This document shows positions 6,988 to 13,624 of a stretch of DNA of 13,717 nucleotides, one piece after another (position 1 is the first letter of the stretch; every line of letters begins with the position of its first letter). The stretch comes from Baffinella frigidus (taxonomy: Eukaryota; Cryptophyceae; Cryptomonadales; Baffinellaceae): assembly GCA_026770585.1 (NCBI GenBank), contig MU647408.1, forward strand, positions 61,828-75,544. The letters run 5' to 3'. Under the pieces are notes generated by a model. That model saw only the letters and a list, made by a program, of their open reading frames with translations, was not told the origin of the DNA and searched no databases. A program made the translations under genes and the position numbers.

Positions 6988-7102
6988 GTACCTTGCTGAT
7001 AGGGAGGCGAAACCCCCTACGACCATACGATAGGCCTAGACCTGAAGCCCTACGTTAGTCCTAGGGGGGGGGGGGCGGTTTCTATTGAGCAAGGCACCCC
7101 TG
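6988..7102 (+). mobile_element. Family A foldback element, copy A10 (left tip missing)
   Basis: The right end GAGCAAGGCACCCCTG followed by TA (7103-7104) and the left arm TACCTTGCTGATAGGGAGGC match family A with substitutions shared by both arms: TTGCT on the left and AGCAA on the right, where the consensus has CTCGCT / AGCGAG. The CAGGGG tip is gone. An A-like interior fragment (CCCCCCACCTAGGACCACC) lies just upstream at 6942-6960. Confidence 0.7.
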
Positions 7103-7125
7103 TAGGCATCACAGGGGATACTCGC

Positions 7126-7217
7126 GAGCAAGGTGACGCTGATCTCAGGCGCTTGTTTGCGTGTCGTTGACGAGCAAGGTGACGCTGATCTAAGCCGCTT
7201 GTTTGCGTGTCGTTGAA
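7126..7217. repeat. 46-bp tandem duplication
   Basis: Two adjacent copies begin GAGCAAGGTGACGCTGATCT and end TGCGTGTCGTTGA, differing at two positions. They start immediately after a stray family A left end (CAGGGGATACTCGC, 7112-7125). Confidence 0.8.
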
Positions 7218-7315
7218 AAATTAAGATTCTGCGAATAACGGTCGGTGTGATGTCCTTAAAATGAAGGCACCAAGACAAAAAGTGGTCCCGTGCGGTCCTT
7301 GATTTATCAAGGCCC

Positions 7316-7410
7316 TGTGAGCCTCGGTCGGACAGGTGATGAGCCTCGATGGTGGACTAATGAAGGTAAGTTCTCTCTCGCTTGTGTGTCGGGCCTTGGC
7401 CGGCGCAGGT
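7316..7410 (-). repeat. Family C interspersed repeat, middle part, reversed
   Basis: Read on the minus strand this matches the middle of the copy at 6696-6846, including about 40 nearly identical bases (GCCCGACACACAAGCGAGAG, then AACTTACCTTCATTAGTC). The shared frame (RHTSERELTFIS-like) is open here too. Confidence 0.7.
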
Positions 7411-7438
7411 CTCAGGCCCACACCTCACAATCCGGCGC

Positions 7439-7550
7439 GTTTCGCTCATAAGAAACTGCTACCCCCCTAGGATCACCATAAGACCCTAGGCATGGGCCTA
7501 CTGTAGGGTCCTAGGGGGAGGCGGGTTTTTATGAGCGAGGTGTACCCCTG
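7439..7550 (-). mobile_element. Family A foldback element, copy A11 (left tip altered)
   Basis: The left arm begins TTTCGCTCATAAGAAACTGC without the CAGGGGTACC tip; the right arm ends TTATGAGCGAGGTGTACCCC, TG, followed by TA at 7551-7552. The loop is reversed. The missing left tip may be the stray end at 7112-7125, separated by about 310 bp of inserted sequence including the tandem duplication and the C fragment. That is an inference. Confidence 0.7.
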
Positions 7551-7593
7551 TAACCCCCGTACACGCTGTGTACAGGCCCTTGCTTGGCAGCTG

Positions 7594-7683
7594 CTATGAT
7601 CCGAAAAGAAGCATGGCTTTTCTGTAGAACCAGCTCCGGTGTCCGCCTATGTTGGGAGCTCGAAGAACTTAACGGACCAAAAA
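7594..7683 (+). repeat. Family C interspersed repeat, 3' half, diverged
   Basis: GATCCGAAAAGAAGCATGGC, TTCTGTAGAACC and GCCTATGTTGGGAGCTCGAA follow the order of the 3' half of the copy at 4976-5283 but are clearly older. An open frame of 72 codons runs from 7584 through it. Confidence 0.55.
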
Positions 7684-7891
7684 AAAGAGCTTCAAGGCAA
7701 CCAAACTTCCACGCCAGGATGATCGAAACATCCACGTTTGACATCTTTCAAGAGAAACGCCTTGAATGCTTGAGTCAAGCACGTGAGATCTCACGTAGAT
7801 AAGGCGTCTGGTTCCCTCGATCAGTCTGGCGTGGGGTGTCTCTCCACGGGACGACCTGGGAGCCCCCTGCTATGCCGGGCTTGAATAAATG
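7684..7891. other. Short intergenic stretch with two small palindromes
   Basis: The stretch includes GCTTGAGTCAAGC (7768-7780) and the perfect 16-bp palindrome ACGTGAGATCTCACGT (7781-7796), side by side. No gene was recognised. Confidence 0.5.
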
Positions 7892-7893
7892 TA

Positions 7894-8002
7894 CAGGGGT
7901 ACCTCGCTCATAAGAAACTCCCCCCCGCCTAGGACCACCATAGGCATAGGCCTACTTTAGGGGTCTAGGGGGATGCGCTTTCTTATGAGCGAGGTAACCC
8001 TG
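7894..8002 (-). mobile_element. Family A foldback element, copy A12
   Basis: This complete copy of 109 bp has TA on both sides (7892-7893 and 8003-8004). The ends are CAGGGGTACCTCGCTCATAA and TTATGAGCGAGGTAACCCTG. Confidence 0.9.
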
Positions 8003-8099
8003 TACATGTACCGTACAACCAGCACGTCAACTTTCGAATAGTGTGAGCGCCATACATGTACAGCGGCAGAGCTAGTAGCCCAACACCGCATGCCAACTA

Positions 8100-8215
8100 C
8101 AGGGGTACCTCGCTCATAACAACGCGCCACCCCCAAGGACCCTACAGTAGGCCTATGTGAAGGGCCCTACGATGGTCCTGGGGGGGGGGCGGTTTCTCAT
8201 GAGTGAGGTTCCCCT
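8100..8215 (+). mobile_element. Family A foldback element, copy A13
   Basis: This complete copy of 116 bp has TA on both sides (8098-8099 and 8216-8217). The left arm CAGGGGTACCTCGCTCATAA and right arm CATGAGTGAGGTTCCCCTG have drifted apart more than in A4 or A7. Confidence 0.9.
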
Positions 8216-8350
8216 GTATCCTGAACATGCCTAGATGAGGCACGAGGACGATCTCCTTGGTCTCCTTGGCAAACTGGCGATTCCTCTCTACTTAATCCAG
8301 AAACCAAAGCCGGCTTTCTAGCTCACTTCGAGTTAAGTTCGTCTCGTCAT

Positions 8351-8483
8351 TAGGTCCTTTAGGTCCTTTAGGTTTTAAATGCTCCGAACATAGCCCAACG
8401 ACACGCCTTTCCGTAGAAAAGATCTGCACAAAAAGCGTTTTTGCTTTCGGATCGCCTTGAGCTCTCCAGTGCAGAGGCTCGTG
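8351..8483 (-). repeat. Family C interspersed repeat, 3' half, reversed
   Basis: On the minus strand this reads GAGCCTCTGCACTGGAGAGC, then GATCCGAAAGCAAAAACGC, and ends TTTAAAACCTAAAGGACCTA with the AAAGGACCT unit repeated. It is about 95 percent identical, by eye, to the fragment at 13442-13507. An open frame of 101 codons covers it. Confidence 0.75.
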
Positions 8484-8781
8484 CAGAGGGGATAGAGGGT
8501 GGTTCTCTTGGTCTGTTTGGGTTAATCCAAAAGGACCGAGCTTAAAAATATTTAGACGTAGATGGACGGTTAATTTGTACTGGAGATCCTTCCTCAAAAC
8601 TGGTAATGATGAGACCAGATCTAGCGGGACGGAGCTAGGCTATGAAAAACGACACACCGGATCCAGAAATCAAAAACCATCCCTTGATCCCTCCGGGGCT
8701 GTGCGGGAGCGAAACGTACTGCACAGCACGCCCCGTGGCTGCTTCTGATTTCTGATGTCTGATTACATTACAGAGGATTCG

Positions 8782-9003
8782 TGTGAGCCTCGGTCGGACA
8801 GGTGATGAGCTTCAATGGTTGACTAATTCTCACAATTCGCCGTTTTGCCAAACGCGTGCCATCAGCTGGAGACGTGGTCGCGTCCTCGAGGTTTTGATTT
8901 CTCCCAGCATAGCCCAGCACCACGCCCTTCCGTAGAAAGAATCCACAGAAAATCGCATTTTTGCTTTCGGATCGCGATTAGCTCTCCAGTGCAGAGGCTC
9001 GTG
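8782..9003 (-). repeat. Family C interspersed repeats, two pieces in permuted order
   Basis: Minus-strand positions 9003-8886 match the 3' half of family C and 8828-8782 match the 5' to middle part, so the halves stand in the opposite order to the longest copy. The two pieces are probably separate insertions or parts of neighbouring copies. The shared frames (PLHWRA-, LITCPTEAH-like) are preserved in both. Confidence 0.65.
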
Positions 9004-9130
9004 ATGAGGGGTGGACCGATCATAGTCTGGTAATGGCACGGGTTAGGCAATAACGGCGAAACCTCTTTAATATATTCAGTAATCAGTAATCAGGATCCAG
9101 GGTGAGTTCTCCGCAAAAGGCCGCAGTCCT

Positions 9131-10250
9131 GGCTTGATCAGCGAGGTTCTGTACGTTACACGCCGAGGCATGGCTTTTCCGAAGATAAGTTCCGTAAAAC
9201 GTCAAGGTTTGGTCATCCCACTCGACCCCGCCGCCTGCATGCATCCCCGGCTGCCAAGAGTTTCGCCTGCTTTGCCAGCCAGGATGCACGGTCGAAAGGT
9301 GTCCGTGACCGCCGCAACCATGATGGAAGTGGCCTCCTGCAAAAAGAGTTGTTTCGCCGCGGGCCGTCCCACCGGCCTGCTTTGCCAGCCAGCATTTCGA
9401 CGGTGCACGACAGGGGCGCACGAAGCATAGGGAACTGTACAACCAGAAGTGTGTTTGAGACACCCTTGAGGTGCTCGCCCCGCTTTTGAGCCCGGCGGAG
9501 AGAGAGAGAGAAATTGAGAGAGGGCGGGAGGGAGCAAGAGCGAGCGAGAGACAGCTCGTTCTTTCCCAACAACGAGGCAAGCCTCCTTTCCTCTCTCGGG
9601 TGACCGAGTCCAATCCGCGCTTGAAGACTTCGGGTTCGGGTTGCGGATTTCGGTCCGCGTTGATCACAGTGGTAAGGCCCGCCGTCTCTCTCTCTCTGTC
9701 TCTCTGTTTCTTTCTCGCGCGGCGTGGTCCAGCCAGTCTCAAGATCTTTGCTGCGAACCTCGAGTGAGAACGGTTCTCCTCGGAGTCGAAGAGAACGGAG
9801 GCTTGCCAAACACGCACTTCGGGCGGGCTGTTTTGTCGTTGAGAGGCACGAACGTGCTCCCAGAGATTCGGACCTGTGGCGGCGAGCAAGGCACCAACTA
9901 GAGCCGAGGTAGAAAGGCCACGGTCCTCAGGGAGCGCGGCGCGTCCACCAAGGCGAAGTTCGGTCCACCGGACCGGATAGAGATGAATGGATGGGAGAAG
10001 GAAGCAACGCTGCCATTTGGTAGATGGCAACAATCACGACTGCGAGGAGGTGAACGAGCGCGTACCTGAGCTCAGGAGGAAGAGCCACCATTTGAGACGT
10101 TGTTTGCCGAACATCCATACGAGCTCGTACGAACCTGGACCTCCAGGTTCGTACGAGCTGGAGGGCTCCATGAATACATTGTATCAGATACGTACGAGCA
10201 TTTTCGAGATCATCGAAACACATGTGCGGCCGGCCTCTTCCGATATCTTA
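9131..10250. other. Unique-looking stretch without a supportable gene
   Basis: Long overlapping open frames run in several phases, but the longest (minus strand, 9083-10033) has no ATG until near its end and reads through low-complexity tracts. Contents are a repeated GCCTGCTTTGCCAGCCAG (9265-9282 and 9375-9392), a purine tract (9497-9552) mirrored by a pyrimidine tract (9684-9717), an inverted GGCAAGCCTCC / GGAGGCTTGCC pair (9576-9586 and 9797-9807), and the palindrome at 10122-10159. A transcribed non-coding gene cannot be excluded. Confidence 0.4.
10122..10159. repeat. 38-nt perfect palindrome
   Basis: The 18-bp arms AGCTCGTACGAACCTGGA and TCCAGGTTCGTACGAGCT are exact reverse complements around a CC centre. 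The word CGTACGAG recurs a third time at 10191-10198. The layout (18 + 2 + 18) equals that of the palindrome at 5799-5836 although the sequences are unrelated. Confidence 0.85.
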
Positions 10251-10552
10251 TCCTAATAAAGTTTTATTTTGTGATCCGACCTTTTTTATCAAACATCCAG
10301 AATATTCTGCGGTGGTCCGTGACCATCTTCTGGTCATCGCGATCAGGCTCCGTGCTTCATGTCATCTGACCCTCTTGACATCACGGTTTTGCGGTTTCTT
10401 CACAAAATAGTTGTTGCCATCTTCTGTTACAAATTAGGGTGTTTTTATGTTGGATAGGGTCACAGCGAAGTTGTGTCGTGAATGTCTTGTCACGCAGATG
10501 TGTGTCCATGACTCGCGACTCGTGACTTTTCATTAAAAAAAGAAACCAACAT
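10251..10552. other. AT-richer stretch before the first coding region
   Basis: This stretch is richer in A and T than the sequence on either side and contains AATAAAG (10255-10261), TGACCATCTTCTGGTCA (10320-10336) and CATTAAAAAAAG (10531-10542). It could hold a 3' end of something upstream and the promoter of the gene that follows, but no defined promoter element is recognised. Confidence 0.35.
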
Positions 10553-10763
10553 ATGAACAACACGTCCCCCCCAGACCTGAGCTCAACTAGTCAAGGGCCA
10601 GGAACGGCGAACGGCAGCGGCGTCGACGCCCCTCCCAGCACACTTGGAGGAGCGGGACATGCCCCCGGCTTTGCGGCGCCTCAGGTCGCTAGCGGATACC
10701 GCCGAGGGAGAGATCGGACAGCGCCCCTCCGTGCGCACGAGCAAGCTCGCCAGGACAAACACA

Positions 10764-11508
10764 ATGGCAGGGACCCAGATGTACGCTCCCGCCGCTGCCT
10801 TGCCATCTCCCTTCCCTCAGCTCCGGCAGTTTGATTTCCCGGCGGGTGGGCGGGTTGGCGTGGGTTGCCTTTCCTCTCAGTTCCAGAGTGAGATCATGTC
10901 AAGCATTGCGCAACCCACCCACCCGCCTATTCTGATTCCGTGCTCGCTGACCCTGGTGCCCGCCTCCGCGCCGCAGGATCAGCAACGCCCGCAATGCGGC
11001 CACTTTCCGCGCTGCGGGGAGCGCGCGTCGCAGGTGGGTCGCGGCGTCGTCACTGGCTGGGACCATCCTTGTAGCCATCCTGTCGGCGACACTTGTCCAC
11101 CCCTCTCTCGCGGCACTCGGGGCGCAGACAGCGGTGGGCGGCGCGAGCAACCTGCTCCACAAGTCGAGCAACCAGCACAACAAGTACAAGTGGAAAAAGA
11201 AGGAAGGGAACGGGTTGGATGACGGGGGGGAAACCGTCGCCGTCGTCCAGAACTGGGGGCTTCTTACCTTGGGGCGGTGGGACTGGGACTGGACCATCGA
11301 GGAGGAGGATGCCGAAAAGAAGGAGTACTCCTACGACTCAAATGGCTTGGAAATGCCTGAGGAAGAGGTCGGCACCGCCAGCGTCCCACCCCTCAGCCGC
11401 GCCCCTCCTTTCCTTTCGCACGCAGGCGCAAACGTTGACAGGCAATGCGCACCCGAGTGTCGCCTCGCATTCAACACCCTCCCCCACCACCCACCCATAA
11501 CCCCGTAA
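10764..11508 (+). CDS. Putative spliced gene, membrane or organelle-targeted protein, unrecognised
   Basis: The best-supported part is an open frame from about 10977 to 11508. It encodes an Arg-rich start (SARRRW), a hydrophobic stretch of about 25 residues (AASSLAGTILVAILSATLV, then HPSLAA), and a charged domain rich in Lys, Trp and Glu (NKYKWKKKEGNG, WGLLTLGRWDWDWTIEEED). The RRR-hydrophobic-AxA layout resembles a thylakoid or Tat-type targeting signal, or a signal anchor. An intron ending in a pyrimidine-rich CCGCAG at 10976, with CTGAC 28 bases upstream, fits an acceptor. One in-frame model starts at ATG 10764 in good context and uses a GTACGC donor at 10781; an alternative is the GTGAGA donor at 10888. 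An ATG at 10553 also opens a Ser/Gly/Pro frame. The 3' end is unsure; after about 11367 the frame loses its character. The family is not recognised. Confidence 0.4.
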
Positions 11509-11836
11509 CACGCCCGAACGGGAGCCGGTCCCAGCGCACACGCTGACCCCGCCTCACCCTGATCCCTTCCTCGCCTGTGCTCTCTGGGTAGCCAGACCCC
11601 CCACGCCCCCCCCCACACGCCCCTCCCAGAGGAAGCCGTGGGTCCGTTGCGGCCGTGGGCCCAAGGGCCCCACGCCTTGGGCCCAAGGCACCAGGAGGAG
11701 TTGCCCCCCTGGGTGCTCTCCCCAAAACGTGCGTAGAGGCGACCGGTGTAACCCCACCACGCTGCGTCGCCCCGTCCCCACCACCTACCACCCTACGGGG
11801 ACCGCAACCCGAACACGCTACTATAGGGTCCTTGGG

Positions 11837-11950
11837 GAGGTGCGCTTTTTTATGAGCGAGGTACCCCTGCAGGGGGCGCGGCTCCTCAGGAGCGAGGCCA
11901 GGTGCCCCTGCAAGGAGGCGCGGCTCCGCACGAGCGAGACGCCCCCCCCC
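11837..11950 (-). mobile_element. Family A right half followed by two extra diverged right ends
   Basis: Upstream, CTATAGGGTCCTTGGGGAGG and TTTTTTATGAGCGAGGTACC, ending CCTG at 11869, are the right half of a family A element. Directly behind it are two more right-end-like units: GGGCGCGGCTCCTCAGGAGC to GTGCCCCTG (11874-11910), and GGCGCGGCTCCGCACGAGCG to ACGCCCC (11917-11946). The terminal arm has been tandemly multiplied and is GC-enriched. It lies just before a candidate splice acceptor, so it is probably in an intron. Confidence 0.6.
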
Positions 11951-11953
11951 CAG

Positions 11954-12420
11954 AGGGCCTACTGGGCGCCTATTGATCCTAACACGGTCCCCCCCCCCGT
12001 GGTGCAGGAGGAATTCGCCCCCTTCGTGGAGGGGGAGCTCTACCCATCGAACATGGCAGAGTATACTGGGCGCGGAACCGGCGGGAAGGTGCAGAAGTTC
12101 CAGGTATCGCCCACGTGTACCACACCGAGATGGCAACTTGCGCCATTTCCTTGGAGAGGCGGGACGTTTTCGACGGGCTGCCGGAGACGGCACAGTTGCG
12201 CGTCCTCGATGTGGTCCACTTGGACCTGTTGCGCCGAGCAGAGGATCGCCACCCGGTCCCTGCACACCGATGGCGAGAACAATGATGCGGGGAGCGGTCA
12301 CCGCTACGCGTTCCGGGGGGCGCACACGACTCCGCCGAGTGTGGCGGGCCATTCAACGCCGCGCTCTCCACCAGCAACCCGCAGCAGCTTATATTGGACC
12401 CTTGCAATGATTTTTTTTAA
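11954..12420 (+). pseudogene. Frameshifted exon or decayed coding region, unrecognised family
   Basis: After a run of C and CAG (11951-11953) a strongly coding-like frame begins: RAYWAPIDPNTVPPP, then QEEFAPFVEGELYPSN and GTGGKVQKFQ, up to about 12103. From 12106 the coding character moves to another frame (IAHVYHTEMATCAISL, RRDVFDGLPETAQLR, LDVVHLDLLRRAEDR) that ends at TGA 12283. A further segment (AECGGPFNAALSTSN, PQQLILDPC) ends at TAA 12418. The shift is a single missing base or two extra bases around GTATC at 12104-12108, too short for an intron; a G run near 12310 may hold another. It is either a pseudogene or an exon with sequence errors. No known domain was recognised. It may belong to the gene upstream. 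Confidence 0.45.
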
Positions 12421-12682
12421 AACTCTTTCCTAGGGACCCTAGGTACCTATAATTGCTGACGGGAGATACCAAGGAGATTTCCTTGATTCGGCTGACATTT
12501 ACCACAGTACCCGATCCGGATATAAGCTGCTACAGGTTGCTGGTGGCTTGCGCCGCACGACTCGTCCCGCCACTTCTCCTGTCGCACAGCGGTTGTGTTT
12601 TTCAAATTATAGAACCTCGCTTTCGAGAGCGTTCGAAAGCGAGGTTTGATGAATTGACGCGAGGTTTGATCAATGCGATCTT
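12421..12682. other. Spacer with three small hairpins
   Basis: The spacer contains CCTAGGGACCCTAGG (12429-12443), CAAGGAGATTTCCTTG (about 12469-12484), and a perfect 14-bp stem AACCTCGCTTTCGA / TCGAAAGCGAGGTT with a six-base loop (12613-12646). The arm end GCGAGGTTTGAT is repeated directly at 12659-12670. No gene was recognised. Confidence 0.5.
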
Positions 12683-12735
12683 TTGCAGGGCGTTGGGGTC
12701 ATCACCTGCACCCCAAGTCACCGTTACGGGGGGCT
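12683..12735 (+). pseudogene. Exon-like module M1, duplicate of module M2
   Basis: TTTGCAG followed by GGCGTTGGGGTCATCACCTG and CACCCCA repeats the start of the exon at 12991 with one change, including its acceptor-like upstream bases. It then runs into GTCACCGTTACGGGGGGC, which resembles the GTGACCGTTACGGG of module M3 but in another frame. M1 is therefore a decayed or fused copy of the modules downstream. Confidence 0.45.
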
Positions 12736-12860
12736 TAAGGGTCTAGGGTTGAGGGGTTATACCACCGCGCCAGTGCCCCCGATGATTTCCCTGTGATTAG
12801 CGGGTCATCGAACCTCTTTTCCTCATTCCCAGGGCTTTAGGTTTGACCAATTTTCGTATA

Positions 12861-12961
12861 TCCCTTAAGTGCCCAGTAGGCTCATATGCCCTACGGTAGG
12901 GCCCTAGGACCTGCCTAGGACCTCTAGGCCCTCAAATTTGTGGGCATGGCCACTTATGGGA
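12861..12961 (+). mobile_element. Family B foldback element, copy B7
   Basis: This complete 101-bp copy has TA at 12859-12860 and 12962-12963. The ends are TCCCTTAAGTGCCC and GGCCACTTATGGGA. The variable internal stem is GCCCTCAAA / TTTGTGGGC, with one mismatch. It lies between the duplicated modules M1 and M2, probably in an intron, 8 kb from the other B copies. Confidence 0.9.
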
Positions 12962-12990
12962 TAGGTTGACTAAATGGGCTGTTTTTGCAG

Positions 12991-13241
12991 GGCGTTGGTG
13001 TCATCACCTGCACCCCAGGCGGCGGAGACATCCACGCCACCTCCAAGGTTCCCGCCAACCCGACACCCCGACAGCCCTAGCCCTAAACCCTACACCCCAA
13101 ACCCTAATCTCTAAGCCCTAAAACCTAAGCCCTCGATCTCAAACCCGAAACCCGAAACCCGAAACCCGGAACCCGAAACCCGAAACCAGGTTGGCGCCGT
13201 GACCGTTACGGGTGGCCGCGGGAAAGTCACCGTGGTAAACC

Positions 13242-13273
<32 letters not shown>

Positions 13274-13614
13274 ACCCTGAACCCTGAACCCTGAACCCTC
13301 AACCCTGAACCCTCAGCCCTTAACCCTCAACCCTGAACTCTGAACCCTACACGGTGATGGCTTGAGGTGGGCGGCATCGGGGCCGTGACCGTGACGGGAG
13401 GCGCCGGGCGACGTGTACCCTCAACCCTCAACCCTAACCACATCTTTTCCACGGAAAGGCGTGTCGTTGGGCTATGTTGGGAGCATTTAAAACCTCAAGG
13501 ACCTAAATCACGCACGCTTACTCCTCAAGGTCGGCGGCGTCGGGGCCGTGACCGTGACGGGAGGCGACGGCGACATGTACGTCGTGGGCGGCGTCGGCGC
13601 TTCGACCGTCTCGG
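12991..13614 (+). CDS. Repeated Val-Gly-Thr module exons (partial gene)
   Basis: Four candidate exons share one motif. M2 is 12991-13047 (GVGVITCTPGGGDIHATSK), after TTTTTGCAG. M3 is 13190-13234 (VGAVTVTGGRGKVTV), after CCAG and before GTAAAC. M4 is 13367-13414 (VGGIGAVTVTGGAGRR), before GTACCC. M5 is 13530-13614 (VGGVGAVTVTGGDGDMYV, then VGGVGASTVSG), after CAAG and before GTAACT. M2, M3 and M4 are 57, 45 and 48 bases, all multiples of three, and every junction up to M5 is phase 0, so joining them keeps the frame. A short G-V-G-A-V-T-V-T-G-G repeat suggests a beta-solenoid-type extracellular or surface protein, but this is inference. The gene runs out of the window. The start is unknown; the gene may begin upstream. 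Confidence 0.5.
13078..13187. repeat. Degenerate telomere-like and ACCCGAA minisatellite
   Basis: The first part is a loose CCCTAAA series (CCCTAAACCCTACACCCC, CCCTAATCTCTAAGCCC), followed from about 13143 by about seven 7-bp ACCCGAA units. It lies in the candidate intron between modules M2 and M3. It resembles plant/algal-type TTTAGGG telomere repeats read on the C strand. Confidence 0.8.
13238..13349. repeat. CCCTCAA / CCCTGAA minisatellite
   Basis: About sixteen 7-bp units alternate between CCCTCAA and CCCTGAA with few errors. The array fills the candidate intron between modules M3 and M4. A short run of the same unit recurs at 13417-13438. Confidence 0.9.
13442..13507 (+). repeat. Family C interspersed repeat, 3' tail
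   Basis: From ATCTTTTCCACGGAAAGGCG through CTATGTTGGGAGCATTTAAA to CAAGGACCTAAA, this matches the 3' end of family C, closest to the reversed copy at 8351-8483. It lies in the candidate intron between modules M4 and M5 and is the youngest-looking C fragment in the window. Confidence 0.8.
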
Positions 13615-13624
13615 GTAACTCTTG

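Noticed and set aside
8351-8483. tRNA-derived SINE head or a tRNA gene in family C
   Set aside because: I could not identify convincing A and B box sequences or a cloverleaf; the family is kept as an unclassified interspersed repeat.
9083-10033. Longest open frame of the window, 316 codons, minus strand
   Set aside because: It opens with TTG and has no ATG until near its end, crosses low-complexity purine tracts, overlaps open frames in other phases, and shows no motif. It is likely a chance frame in GC-rich DNA.
11471-12352. 293-codon open frame, minus strand
   Set aside because: It opposes the more protein-like plus-strand segments at 11954-12285, is Arg/Gly/Pro-rich as expected for antisense of GC-rich coding DNA, and runs through family A ends.
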